36,489 nt of DNA from the NCBI GenBank assembly GCA_038323835.1, contig JBBQHI010000037.1, forward strand, positions 1-36,489. Reading direction: 5' to 3'. The position numbers and the translations under genes were made by a program. Position 1 is the first letter of the stretch; each line of letters starts with the position of its first letter. Origin of the DNA: JACVRW01 sp038323835. Its GTDB lineage: Bacteria; Actinomycetota; Thermoleophilia; Solirubrobacterales; Thermoleophilaceae. Shown one piece after another: positions 1 to 9,249 of this stretch. The notes under the pieces were generated by a model that was given only the letters and a program-made list of their open reading frames with translations, did not search any database and was not told the origin of the DNA.

Positions 1-647
1 ACCGCCACATCGTGCAGCGCACGGTGACCATCGCCGCCGCGGTGACGGTCACCGACGCGGTGCTCGCCTTCCCGATCGCGTTCTACATGGCCAAGGTGGC
101 CTCGCCCAGGGTGCGTGCGCTGCTGGTGGTGGCGGTGCTCATGCCGCTGTGGTCGAGCTACCTGGTGAAGGTCTACTCGTGGCGAATCATGCTGGGCGAG
201 TCGGGGATCGTGAACTGGGCGCTCGACCCGTTCGGCATCAGCGGCCCGGGCTTCGGCAACGTGGCCACCTGGCTCGTGTTCTCCTATCTCTGGCTGCCGT
301 TCATGGTGCTGCCGATCTACGCCGGGCTCGAGCGGATACCCGACTCGCTCCTGGACGCGTCGGGCGACCTGGGCGGCCACCCGTGGATGACCTTCCGGCG
401 GGTGGTGCTCCCGCTCGCGCTGCCCGCGGTGGCCGCCGGATCGATCTTCACGTTCTCGCTCACGCTGGGCGACTACATCACCCCGACGCTCGTGTCCAGC
501 ACCCAGTTCATCGGCAACGTCGTGTACAGCAACGTGGGCATCGCCAACAACCTCCCGCTGGCCGCGGCGTTCGCCACGGTGCCGGTGGCGATCATGCTCG
601 TCTACCTCCTGATAGCCCGCCGCCTGGGCGCGTTCGAGTCGCTGTAG
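1..647 (+). CDS. potB: ABC transporter permease, PotB-like (5' end outside window)
   Basis: Inner-membrane permease of a spermidine/putrescine-type ABC importer. The reading frame is already open at the left edge, so the true start lies upstream. What is visible is several hydrophobic helices and the cytoplasmic coupling (EAA) loop, seen as LLDASGDLGGHPWMTFRRVVLP, which contacts the ATPase. The segment LPLWSSYLVKVYSW is typical of the PotB/PotH branch. The stop codon is 2 nt before the ATG of the second permease, as expected for a heterodimeric permease pair translated together. The ATPase and binding-protein genes are presumably to the left. The exact substrate cannot be read from the sequence; other polyamine-like or opine substrates are possible. 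Confidence 0.88.
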   Translation, partial: RHIVQRTVTIAAAVTVTDAVLAFPIAFYMAKVASPRVRALLVVAVLMPLWSSYLVKVYSWRIMLGESGIVNWALDPFGISGPGFGNVATWLVFSYLWLPFMVLPIYAGLERIPDSLLDASGDLGGHPWMTFRRVVLPLALPAVAAGSIFTFSLTLGDYITPTLVSSTQFIGNVVYSNVGIANNLPLAAAFATVPVAIMLVYLLIARRLGAFESL

Positions 648-649
648 AC

Positions 650-1495
650 ATGCACCTCTCGAACGGCACACGCTGGATGCTCCGGATCGGCACCGGGATC
701 ACGCTCGCGTTCATCTACATCCCGCTGATCGTGATCGCCGCCTACGCATTCAACGAGTCGCGCTCTCAGAGCTGGCCGATCGAGGGGCTGACCACGAAGT
801 GGTTCTCCAAGGCACTGGACAACCCCGGCGTGCGGGACGCTCTCTTGACCTCGGTCAAGGCCGGCCTGGGGGCCACGGCCCTCGCGCTCGTGCTGGGCAC
901 GATGGCGGCGCTCGCCGTGTCGCGCTACCGCTTCTTCGGGCGCGACGCCATCTCGTTTCTGGTGGTGCTCCCGCTCGCGCTGCCGGGAATCGTGACCGGG
1001 ATGGCACTCAACGCGACCTTCACCCAGGTCCTGAGCGTGAACCTCACCCTGTTCACGGTGATCGTGGGTCACGCCACCTTCTGCATCGTCGTGGTCTACA
1101 ACAACGCGGTGGCCCGGCTGCGGCGAACGGGGACCTCGCTGGAGGAGGCCTCGCAGGATCTGGGGGCCGACGGCTGGCAGACCTTCCGCCACATCACGAT
1201 GCCCTCACTGCGCTCGGCCCTGGTGGCCGGCGGCCTGCTGGCGTTCGCTCTCTCCTTCGACGAGATCATCGTCACCACGTTCACCGCCGGGTCCCAGGAG
1301 ACCCTCCCGATCTGGATCTTCACCAACTACTCGCGGCCGAACCAGCTGCCGATCGTGAACGTGGTGGGCCTTCTGGTGATCCTGTTGTCGCTGATCCCGG
1401 TGTACCTGGCCAACCGCCTGAGCCAGGATCCCTCCGGTCCGGCCGGGGCGCCCGCGGCCACGGCCGGCGCGCCCGCCGCGGCGATGGCCCGCTAG
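650..1495 (+). CDS. potC: ABC transporter permease, PotC-like
   Basis: Second permease of the polyamine-type importer, about 281 residues, the usual PotC length. It opens with a membrane segment (FIYIPLIVIAAYAFNES) typical of PotC/PotI and has a canonical EAA loop, LEEASQDLGADGWQTFRHITMP. The downstream motif LAFALSFDEIIVTTFTAG is also characteristic of this subfamily. The ATG at 650 lies 2 nt after the potB stop. The tail is Ala/Pro-rich low-complexity sequence. Its stop codon shares the bases CTAG with the stop of the convergent cupin gene. Substrate is inferred from family only. Confidence 0.9.
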   Translation: MHLSNGTRWMLRIGTGITLAFIYIPLIVIAAYAFNESRSQSWPIEGLTTKWFSKALDNPGVRDALLTSVKAGLGATALALVLGTMAALAVSRYRFFGRDAISFLVVLPLALPGIVTGMALNATFTQVLSVNLTLFTVIVGHATFCIVVVYNNAVARLRRTGTSLEEASQDLGADGWQTFRHITMPSLRSALVAGGLLAFALSFDEIIVTTFTAGSQETLPIWIFTNYSRPNQLPIVNVVGLLVILLSLIPVYLANRLSQDPSGPAGAPAATAGAPAAAMAR

Positions 1496-1980
1496 CGCCG
1501 GCGCCCGCCGAGCGCGGCGAGCACGCGCAGCACGCCCCCCACCACCACGGGGGGACCCACCGCCAGCCGCATCACGTCGTCGTACTCGCGCAGTCGCGCG
1601 GCCAGGCGCGGCGGGCTCGGGATGCCGAACCGGCCCGGGGGGTGGTGGCGGTTCAGGTCGTCGATCGAGCGCCACCAGTCGAGCGTGCGCCCGGCGGGCT
1701 TCGTCTGCCACACGGCGCGGGTGGGCGACGCGCCCGGGTTCCACATCTTGTGCACCGTTCCGCGCGGGATGTCGAGCGTCTCGCCGGGGCCGAGGGTGAG
1801 CGCCCGTCCGTCCACCACCGCGCGAAGCTCCCCCTCCAGCACCTCGAAGCGCTCGTCCTGGGCGGGGTGGAGGTGAGGTGGCGGGGGCGACCCGTGGGGA
1901 TCCCAGCGACCCTCCACCTCGAGCACGTCCGGGGCGTTGCGGCGGACGGTCACGGTCTCGTGGGGAGTCAGGCGGTACAT
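1492..1980 (-). CDS. Cupin-domain protein
   Basis: Small cupin of about 162 residues. A single beta-barrel domain fills the first two thirds: the metal-site region HLHPAQDERFEVLEGEL matches cupin motif 1 (HxH...E), and PRGTVHKMWNPG resembles motif 2 with its His. The C-terminal third carries a conserved-looking WWRSIDDL stretch and ends in a hydrophobic segment that could touch the membrane. I chose ATG 1980 because a TAGATT hexamer sits 10 nt upstream; the frame also extends to a TTG at 2007, which would run over that promoter. Substrate unknown; cupins range from sugar isomerases to dioxygenases and transcription factors. Convergent with potC, divergent from clpB. Confidence 0.75.
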   Translation of the reverse strand: MYRLTPHETVTVRRNAPDVLEVEGRWDPHGSPPPPHLHPAQDERFEVLEGELRAVVDGRALTLGPGETLDIPRGTVHKMWNPGASPTRAVWQTKPAGRTLDWWRSIDDLNRHHPPGRFGIPSPPRLAARLREYDDVMRLAVGPPVVVGGVLRVLAALGGRRR

Positions 1981-1990
1981 ATCGGCCACG

Positions 1991-1996
1991 AATCTA
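1991..1996 (-). promoter_or_regulatory. Candidate -10 element of the cupin gene
   Basis: Read on the minus strand the bases are TAGATT, 10 nt before ATG 1980. The match is to the actinobacterial TANNNT pattern; no convincing -35 is visible. It would give an almost leaderless mRNA. Confidence 0.35.
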
Positions 1997-2025
1997 TTGT
2001 GACGCAAACAGATCTGCGGTATATT
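1997..2025 (+). promoter_or_regulatory. Candidate clpB promoter
   Basis: TTGTGA (1997-2002) and TATATT (2020-2025) are separated by 17 bp, a good vegetative-type promoter in an unusually AT-rich stretch for this genome. The clpB ATG is only 12 nt beyond the -10, so the leader would be about 5 nt and no Shine-Dalgarno is seen. No HspR-type inverted repeat (CTTGAGT with its mirror) is present. Confidence 0.4.
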
Positions 2026-2037
2026 GACTTAGATTTT

Positions 2038-4584
2038 ATGCAGGCGGACCGCTTCACCATCAAGTCGCAGGAAGCTCTGGCCGCGGCTCAGCGCCTGGCC
2101 GGAGCGCGCCGCAACCCCGAGGTGTCACCCCACCACCTCCTGCTTGCCCTCCTCGAGCAGGAGGGCGGGATCGTGGCCCCCGTCCTGCGACGCGCCGGAG
2201 CGGACCCGGAGCGCGTGCGCAGCCTTGCCAACGCGGCACTGGACGCTCTGCCGACCGTCACGGGCGACTCCGCCTCGGCTCCCGCATTGGGAAGCGAGCT
2301 CATCGACCTGCTCCAGCGCGCCGACGACGAGGCGCGCCGCATGGGCGACGAGTACGTGTCCACCGAGCACCTGTTGCTGGCCCTCGCGGGCCATGCCTCC
2401 GTGGACGTGGGCGCCACGCGCGACCAACTGGCCGCCGCCGTGGAGGAGGTCCGTGGCCCGCATCGCGTGACCGATCAGAACCCGGAGGACAGGTACCAGG
2501 CGCTGGAGCGCTTCGGGCGCGACCTCACCGACGCGGCCGAGCAGGGCAAGCTCGACCCGGTGATCGGTCGCGACGACGAGGTGCGGCGCGTGATGCAGGT
2601 GCTCTCCCGGCGTACGAAGAACAACCCCGTCCTGATCGGCGAGCCCGGCGTGGGCAAGACCGCGATCGTCGAGGGCCTCGCCCAGCGCATCGTGTCCGGC
2701 GACGTGCCCTCGTCGCTGCGCGACCGGCGGGTGATCGCTCTCGACATCGGCGCGCTGATCGCCGGGTCCAAGTACCGCGGTGAGTTCGAGGACCGGCTGA
2801 AGGCAGTGCTCAAGGAGATCTCCGAGGCCCAGGGCCAGGTGATCCTCTTCATGGACGAGCTGCACACGATCGTGGGCGCCGGCGCGGCGGAGGGGGCGGT
2901 GGATGCCGCCAACCTGCTGAAGCCGATGCTCGCCCGGGGCGAGCTTCGCGCCGTGGGCGCCACCACCCTCGACGAGTACCGCAAGTACATCGAGAAGGAC
3001 GCCGCACTGGAGCGGCGCTTCCAGCCCGTGATGGTGGGCGAGCCCTCCGTGGAGGACACGATCGCCATCCTGCGCGGGCTCAAGGAGCGCTACGAGGTGC
3101 ACCACGGCGTGCGCATCCAGGACGCGGCGATCATCGCCGCGGCCACCCTCTCCGAGCGTTACATCGCCGACCGCTTTCTCCCCGACAAGGCCATCGACCT
3201 GATCGACGAGGCCGGCTCGCGGCTGCGCATCGAGATCGACTCGCTGCCCACCGAGATCGACGAGGTGGACCGGCGCCTCCAGCAGCTCGAGATCGAGCTC
3301 CAGGCGCTGAAGAAGGAGAAGGACGAGGCCTCCGTGGCCCGCCGCGAGGCGATCGAGCGCGAGCTGGCCGACCTGCGCGAGCAGTCGAGCGAGATGAAGG
3401 CCCACTGGAGCGGGGAGAAGGCCGCCATCGAGGCCATCCGCGACGCCAAGGAGCGGCTCGAGCAGGCCCACCGCGAGGCCGAGCGCGCCGAGCGCGACGC
3501 GGACCTCCAGCGGGCGGCCGAGCTCCGCTACGGCGAGATCCCCGAGCTCGAGCAGCTGGTGAAGGACCAGGAGGCGCGCCTGCGCGAGCTCCAGTCCGAC
3601 ACCACCTTCCTCAAGGAGGAGGTGGACGACGAGGACGTGGCCGAGGTGGTGGGCCGCTGGACCGGCATCCCCGTGTCGCGCCTGATGGAGGGCGAGGTGG
3701 AGAAGCTGATCCACATGGAGCAGCGCCTGCACGAGCGGGTGGTGGGCCAGGACGAGGCCGTGGAGGCCGTTTCCGCAGCGCTTCGCCGCTCCCGCGCGGG
3801 CCTCCAGGATCCCGACCGCCCAATCGGCACCTTCCTCTTCATCGGCCCCACCGGCGTGGGCAAGACGGAGCTGGCCCGCGCCCTGGCCGAGTTCATGTTC
3901 GACTCCGAGCAGGCCATGGTCCGGATCGACATGTCCGAGTACATGGAGAAGCACTCGGTGTCCCGGCTGGTGGGCGCGCCTCCGGGCTACGTCGGCTACG
4001 AGGAGGGTGGCCAGCTCACCGAGGCCGTGCGCCGCCGCCCCTACTCGGTGGTGCTCCTCGACGAGATCGAGAAGGCGCACTCCGACGTGTTCAACGTGCT
4101 GCTCCAGCTGATGGACGACGGCCGGCTCACGGACGGCCAGGGCCGCACCGTGAGCTTCAAGAACACCGTGGTGATCATGACTTCGAACGTGGCCGGCGGC
4201 CTCGACGGCGTGCGCGCGCTCTTCAAGCCCGAGTTCGTGAACCGGCTGGACGAGATCGTGGAGTTCCACCAGCTCTCGCGCGAGGAGATCGCGCAGATCG
4301 TGGAGTTCCAGGTGGCCAACCTCGCCCGCCGCCTGCGCGAGCGCGGAGTGGAGATCGAGCTCACCGAGGAGGCCCGGACCCTGATCGGGAACCTGGGCTA
4401 CGACCCCACCTACGGCGCCCGGCCACTGAAACGGGTGATCCAGAAGCGCCTGGTGGACCGGCTGGCGCTGAAGCTCCTCGAGGGCGAGTTCGAGACCGGC
4501 GACCGCGTGCTGGTGGGCGCGGCGGACGGCGACCTGACGTTCGAGAAGGCCGCAGCCGTGGAGCCGGTCCCCGCCTCCGCCTAA
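2038..4584 (+). CDS. clpB: ATP-dependent chaperone ClpB (protein disaggregase)
   Basis: Hsp100 hexameric disaggregase that threads aggregated proteins through its pore, working with DnaK. About 848 residues against about 857 in E. coli. In order: Clp-N domain (start MQADRFTIKSQEALAAAQ), AAA+ domain 1 with Walker A GEPGVGKT at residues 201-208 and Walker B FMDELHTIVGAG, a long coiled-coil M domain rich in Glu/Arg at about 400-525, and AAA+ domain 2 with Walker A GPTGVGKT at 603-610 and Walker B LLDEIEKAH. The M domain and absence of a ClpP-binding loop separate it from ClpC. Between MTSN and FKPEF only about 11 residues remain where familiar ClpBs have nearly 30. ATG 2038 is fixed by the canonical N-terminus; the open frame extends far upstream but is not coding there. 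Confidence 0.96.
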   Translation: MQADRFTIKSQEALAAAQRLAGARRNPEVSPHHLLLALLEQEGGIVAPVLRRAGADPERVRSLANAALDALPTVTGDSASAPALGSELIDLLQRADDEARRMGDEYVSTEHLLLALAGHASVDVGATRDQLAAAVEEVRGPHRVTDQNPEDRYQALERFGRDLTDAAEQGKLDPVIGRDDEVRRVMQVLSRRTKNNPVLIGEPGVGKTAIVEGLAQRIVSGDVPSSLRDRRVIALDIGALIAGSKYRGEFEDRLKAVLKEISEAQGQVILFMDELHTIVGAGAAEGAVDAANLLKPMLARGELRAVGATTLDEYRKYIEKDAALERRFQPVMVGEPSVEDTIAILRGLKERYEVHHGVRIQDAAIIAAATLSERYIADRFLPDKAIDLIDEAGSRLRIEIDSLPTEIDEVDRRLQQLEIELQALKKEKDEASVARREAIERELADLREQSSEMKAHWSGEKAAIEAIRDAKERLEQAHREAERAERDADLQRAAELRYGEIPELEQLVKDQEARLRELQSDTTFLKEEVDDEDVAEVVGRWTGIPVSRLMEGEVEKLIHMEQRLHERVVGQDEAVEAVSAALRRSRAGLQDPDRPIGTFLFIGPTGVGKTELARALAEFMFDSEQAMVRIDMSEYMEKHSVSRLVGAPPGYVGYEEGGQLTEAVRRRPYSVVLLDEIEKAHSDVFNVLLQLMDDGRLTDGQGRTVSFKNTVVIMTSNVAGGLDGVRALFKPEFVNRLDEIVEFHQLSREEIAQIVEFQVANLARRLRERGVEIELTEEARTLIGNLGYDPTYGARPLKRVIQKRLVDRLALKLLEGEFETGDRVLVGAADGDLTFEKAAAVEPVPASA

Positions 4585-4587
4585 CCT
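4582..4587 (+). promoter_or_regulatory. Candidate -10 element for the gene at 4594
   Basis: TAACCT overlapping the end of clpB, followed by exactly 6 nt and then ATG. This spacing fits a leaderless transcript starting at the start codon. No -35 recognised. Confidence 0.35.
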
Positions 4588-4593
4588 GCGCGC

Positions 4594-4962
4594 ATGGGCC
4601 GACGCTCACGAAGGCGCGCCCAGGGCGGCGGCGACACCGCCGCCGAGGCGGCGAGCACGACCGATCACACGCTGGAGGACGGCTCGGTGCTGACCATGCG
4701 GGACTCGCTGTCCGCGGGCACGCTGCAAAAGCTCGCGGACCTGGATGCGCGGCCCGCGGCCTCGGCCGAGGACCGCTGGCAGCGTCGCCTCGAGTTCCTC
4801 TTCGAGCGCCTCGCGGTGAGCTGGGAGATCGCGGGACTGCCGCTCGAGGGCCAGAAGGAGCTGCTGGGACGCCTACGCCTGGCGAGCGCCGAGGAGCGCC
4901 GCGCGGTCGCGCGCGCGCTGGGCGATCACCTGCGCGAGCGGTACCCGTCCGTCGATCTCTGA
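4594..4962 (+). CDS. Hypothetical protein, 122 aa
   Basis: I do not recognise a family. The product has a basic, Gly/Ala-rich N-terminus (MGRRSRRRAQGGGD), then a short hydrophilic stretch and a predicted all-helical C-terminal region with Trp residues (DRWQRRLEFLFERLAVSWEIAG). There is no signal peptide or membrane segment. It starts 9 nt after the clpB stop, so it may also be read with clpB, although a TAACCT box suggests its own start. A strong inverted repeat follows its stop. The codon pattern (GC-rich third positions) supports a real gene. Confidence 0.65.
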   Translation: MGRRSRRRAQGGGDTAAEAASTTDHTLEDGSVLTMRDSLSAGTLQKLADLDARPAASAEDRWQRRLEFLFERLAVSWEIAGLPLEGQKELLGRLRLASAEERRAVARALGDHLRERYPSVDL

Positions 4963-4983
4963 AGATGACATGGTCCGGTGCTC

Positions 4984-5002
4984 GCCCGATCACCGATCGG
5001 GC
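4984..5002. terminator. Bidirectional stem-loop between convergent genes
   Basis: Perfect 8-bp inverted repeat GCCCGATC-ACC-GATCGGGC in the gap between the stop of the plus-strand gene (4962) and the stop of the minus-strand gene (5024). No T-tract follows on either side, as is common for terminators in high-GC actinobacteria. Confidence 0.55.
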
Positions 5003-5023
5003 TCCGCTCCTCCCGGGGCGTGC

Positions 5024-5701
5024 CTACGGGTTGCTGCGCCAGCCGCTGGCCGACGCCTTGGCGGAGGCCTTCGGCTGCAGTGAGATCTCGACGGTGAAGG
5101 CGAAGCGCACCTCCGTGTCGGCGACGTAGCGCCGGTGGGTGTCGAACTGCACCCGGTAGCTCCCGACCTTCGTCTTCTTGGAGAACAGGCGCTTGCGGGC
5201 CACGAGCTTGGAGCAGGCCCCCCTCAGCCGGCCGACGCGCTCGTTGCGCGACTTCCCCTTGCGCACGATGTGGGCGTAGAGCGTCTTTCCCGTGGTGAAG
5301 CCGCGAGCGCCGATGCGCAGGAGCTTGCCCGGCGTGCCCGTGTCCGGGCGCACCTTCACCTCGATCGCGCTGACCACGAGCGGCGTGGATGCGCTGACCG
5401 CCGGATTGGCCACGTCGGTGGCCGTATAGCGGCGCTTCGTCTGCCCGGTGCCCTGGCGCAGCGTCAGCTGGCCGATGAACTCGCCCAGCGGGCTCGTGGT
5501 GAGCTTCTGGGCGAACACCATCCCGTCGCGCGAGATGCTCACCTGGTTGTTCGCGGTGAAACCGGTCCCGTTCAGGTTCACGGCCTCGCCGTCGCGGTAG
5601 CACTTCTTTGCCGGTTCCGGGGCGACGGTGGCCGCGGACGCCGCCGAGGCGCCGGTGGCCAAAAGGGCCGTTGCCGCACAGGCGGCGAGGCACAGCTTCA
5701 T
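5024..5701 (-). CDS. Secreted protein with signal peptide, function unknown
   Basis: About 225 residues. The start at 5701 is set by a strong Shine-Dalgarno (AGGAGG, 6-7 nt upstream); an ATG at 5722 lies upstream of that site and is rejected. A classical signal peptide runs MKLCLAACAATALLATGASA and is followed by ASAATVAPEP, so the protein is exported. The mature part looks like two beta-rich Ig-like modules (NLNGTGFTANNQVSISRDG, then KLLRIGARGFTTGKTLYAHI), a pattern seen in actinobacterial surface or secreted proteins. It has one Cys pair candidate (KKCYRDG and GACSKL). No catalytic motif is visible. It is transcribed toward the stem-loop at 4984-5002. Confidence 0.75.
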   Translation of the reverse strand: MKLCLAACAATALLATGASAASAATVAPEPAKKCYRDGEAVNLNGTGFTANNQVSISRDGMVFAQKLTTSPLGEFIGQLTLRQGTGQTKRRYTATDVANPAVSASTPLVVSAIEVKVRPDTGTPGKLLRIGARGFTTGKTLYAHIVRKGKSRNERVGRLRGACSKLVARKRLFSKKTKVGSYRVQFDTHRRYVADTEVRFAFTVEISLQPKASAKASASGWRSNP

Positions 5702-5792
5702 CTGAGTCCTCCTGACTCGCATGGGACGGGCACGGTAGCGAACACGTGTCCCTGCAACACCGGCGTGACGGCGGCGGAGCGGTCCGCCAGGC

Positions 5793-5798
5793 TAGATT
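5793..5798 (+). promoter_or_regulatory. Candidate -10 element of the GYD-purD-purE-purB operon
   Basis: TAGATT, 35 nt before the GTG start at 5834. Downstream, GAAAGGA at 5821-5827 is the ribosome-binding site. No TTGACA-like -35 at 16-18 bp; the call rests on the TANNNT match and position. Confidence 0.35.
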
Positions 5799-5833
5799 CC
5801 GAGCCGACGGGCCAACGACCGAAAGGACCCAGC

Positions 5834-6114
5834 GTGCCCACCTACGTGATGCTGAGCACCCTCACGCCCGAGGGCGTTCAGACGCTGAAGAGCAATCCGC
5901 AGCGCCTGCGCGAGGTCAACAAGGAGATCGAGCAGCTCGGGGTGACGGTCACAGCCCAGTGGGCGGTGCTCGGTCGCTTCGACTTCGTGAACGTGGTGGA
6001 GGCCCCCGACGAGCAGACGGTGGCGCGCGTGTCGATGGAGCTCGGCTCCCGCGGCACGAGCCACTACGAGACGCTGACCGCCATCCCGATCGACGACTTC
6101 ATAGCGGCGTTGTA

Positions 6115-6115
<1 letters not shown>
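5834..6115 (+). CDS. GYD-domain protein
   Basis: About 93 residues, a single ferredoxin-fold GYD domain. It begins MPTYVMLSTLTPEGVQTLK and carries the family-type core AQWAVLGRFDFVNVVEAPD, in which GRFD replaces the namesake GYD. The GTG start is supported by the AAAGGA box 6 nt upstream. Its TAG stop overlaps the GTG of purD by one base (TAGTG), so translation is coupled to purine synthesis. The biochemical role of these small proteins is not established; the coupling hints at a helper or regulatory role in purine metabolism, which is inference. Confidence 0.85.
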
Positions 6116-7388
<1,273 letters not shown>

Positions 7389-7389
<1 letters not shown>

Positions 7390-7874
7390 TGCACAGCGAA
7401 GAGAGCGCCCCCGCCCCGGCCCCGGTCACCGAGACCGAGGTGGAGCACCAGTTCGACGAGCTCGACGTGGACGCTCCGCGGGTGGGGATCGTGATGGGGT
7501 CGAAGAGCGACATGCCGGTGATGGAGAAGGCCGGGGCGGTACTCGAGGAGCAGGGCATCCGGTACGAGATCCGTGTCATGAGCGCCCACCGCGATCCGGA
7601 CACCGTGGCCGACTACGCGAAGAACGCGAAGTTTCGCGGGCTCCGGGTGATCATCGCCGGCGCGGGTCTCGCCGCGGCCCTTCCCGGCGTGGTGGCGGCG
7701 CACACCGAGCTTCCCGTGATCGGGGTGCCCCTCACCTCCAAGACCTCGATCGCCGGGGGCCTCGACGCGCTGCTGGCCATCGCCCAGATGCCCCCGGGAG
7801 TGCCCGTGGCCACGGTCGGCGTGGACAACGCCCGCAACGCCGCCGTGCTGGCGGCCAAGATCCTCGACGCCTGA
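7389..7874 (+). CDS. purE: 5-(carboxyamino)imidazole ribonucleotide mutase, PurE
   Basis: Converts N5-CAIR to CAIR (class I reaction). The core matches PurE: VGIVMGSKSDMPVM, active-site loop SAHRDPD (usually SAHRTPD), IIAGAGLAAALPG, and the end motif QMPPGVPVATVGVDNARNAA. About 161 residues, of which the first ~32 form an acidic, proline-rich extension not part of the fold (EESAPAPAPVTETEVEHQFDELDVD). ATG 7389 overlaps the purD stop, so I keep the extension as translated. A class I enzyme normally needs PurK, which is not in this window. Confidence 0.93.
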
Positions 7875-7884
7875 GCGCCGCATC

Positions 7885-9171
7885 GTGATCGAGCGCTACA
7901 CGCGTCCGGCCATGCGGTCGGTGTGGTCCGAGCCGCGCAAGCTCGAGACCTGGCTCCAGGTGGAGCTGGCCGTGGTGGACGTCTTGGCCGAGGCCGGCTC
8001 GATCCCGGCGGGCGACGCCGCCACCATCCGCGAGCGGGCCGCCTTCACCCCGGAGGCCGTGAGCGAGCGCGAGAAGGTGACCGACCACGACGTGGCCGCC
8101 TTCGTGGACGTGGTGGCCGAGTCGGTGGGGAAGGCCGGGCGCTGGGTGCACCACGGGCTCACCTCCTCGGACGTGCTGGACACGGCGCTGGCGCTCCAGC
8201 TCGCCCAGGCGGGCGCCGTGCTGGTGGAGGGCGCGCACGCATACCGCGACGCGCTGATCCGGCGCGCGCGCGAGCACGTGGACACGCTATGCGTGGGCCG
8301 CACGCACGGGGTCCACGCCGAGCCCACGACCTTCGGGCTGAAGCTGGCCGGGTTCGCGTTCGAGGCCGATCGCAACCTGCGGCGCCTCGAGCGGGCCGTG
8401 GAGGGGGTGTCCGTGGGGGCGCTCTCGGGAGCGGTGGGCACCTACGCCGCCAACGGCCCCGAGGTGGAGGCGTCCGTGCTCGAGCGGCTCGGGCTGATGC
8501 CGGAGCAGGTCTCCACCCAGGTGGTGCCGCGCGACCGTCACGCCGAGCTGCTGTTGGCGGTGGCCCTCGCGGGGGCGGGTCTCGAGCGCTTTGCCACCGA
8601 GGTGCGCCACCTCCAGCGCACCGAGGTGCGGGAGGTGGAGGAGCCGTTCCGGGCCGGCGCCCAGAAGGGCTCCTCGGCCATGCCCCACAAGCGCAACCCG
8701 ATCGTGAGCGAGCGCGTGACGGGCATCGCCCGGCTCCTGCGCGGCTACGCGCAGGCCGGGCTCGAGAACGTGGCCCTCTGGCACGAGCGCGACATCTCCC
8801 ACTCCTCGGTGGAGCGGGTGGCGCTGCCGGACGCCACCACTCTGCTCGACTACGCCCAGCACCTGGCCACCCGGGTGGCGGACGGCATGGTGGTGAACAC
8901 CGAGCGGATGGCGGACAACCTGGAGCTCACGCACGGCGCGCTGTACTCGCAGCGGGCGCTGCTCGCCCTGGTGGAGTCGGGGCGCTCACGCGACGAGGCA
9001 TACCGGGTGGTGCAGGAGGCGGCACAGCGCGCCTTTGGCGGGGGACCCCATCTCCGGGAGCTGCTGGCGGAGTCGGCCCCCGAGCTCGATCTGGACGCCG
9101 TGTTCGATCCCACGTCGTTCGTGCGCCACGCCCGTGCGCTGGTGGCGCGCCTGGACGAGCTTCCGGCTTAA
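7885..9171 (+). CDS. purB: Adenylosuccinate lyase
   Basis: Fumarase/aspartase-superfamily lyase that removes fumarate from SAICAR (to AICAR) and from adenylosuccinate (to AMP). 428 residues, normal for bacterial PurB. It opens MIERYTRPAMRSVWSE, has HHGLTSSDVLDTAL, the catalytic-His region GRTHGVHAEPTTFG, and the superfamily signature GSSAMPHKRNP at about residues 262-272 with the mobile-loop Ser. GTG 7885 lies 10 nt after the purE stop. Last purine gene of this block. Confidence 0.97.
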   Translation: MIERYTRPAMRSVWSEPRKLETWLQVELAVVDVLAEAGSIPAGDAATIRERAAFTPEAVSEREKVTDHDVAAFVDVVAESVGKAGRWVHHGLTSSDVLDTALALQLAQAGAVLVEGAHAYRDALIRRAREHVDTLCVGRTHGVHAEPTTFGLKLAGFAFEADRNLRRLERAVEGVSVGALSGAVGTYAANGPEVEASVLERLGLMPEQVSTQVVPRDRHAELLLAVALAGAGLERFATEVRHLQRTEVREVEEPFRAGAQKGSSAMPHKRNPIVSERVTGIARLLRGYAQAGLENVALWHERDISHSSVERVALPDATTLLDYAQHLATRVADGMVVNTERMADNLELTHGALYSQRALLALVESGRSRDEAYRVVQEAAQRAFGGGPHLRELLAESAPELDLDAVFDPTSFVRHARALVARLDELPA

Positions 9172-9249
9172 CGGCGGGGCGCCTGGACACCCGTTCCATC
9201 AGCACCCCTGGCCGGTCAAGGCCGGACCCCCGGCGCCGATGGCCGAAGG

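Noticed and set aside
1981..2045. HspR-type (HAIR) operator in front of clpB
   Set aside because: Only a TTGACTT half resembles it; no mirrored ACTCAAG half at the right distance.
2125..4269. Very long open frame (714 codons) on the minus strand opposite clpB
   Set aside because: Its composition is an antisense shadow of a GC-rich gene (His/Leu/Val/Ala-rich, no domains); the plus strand encodes an unmistakable ClpB.
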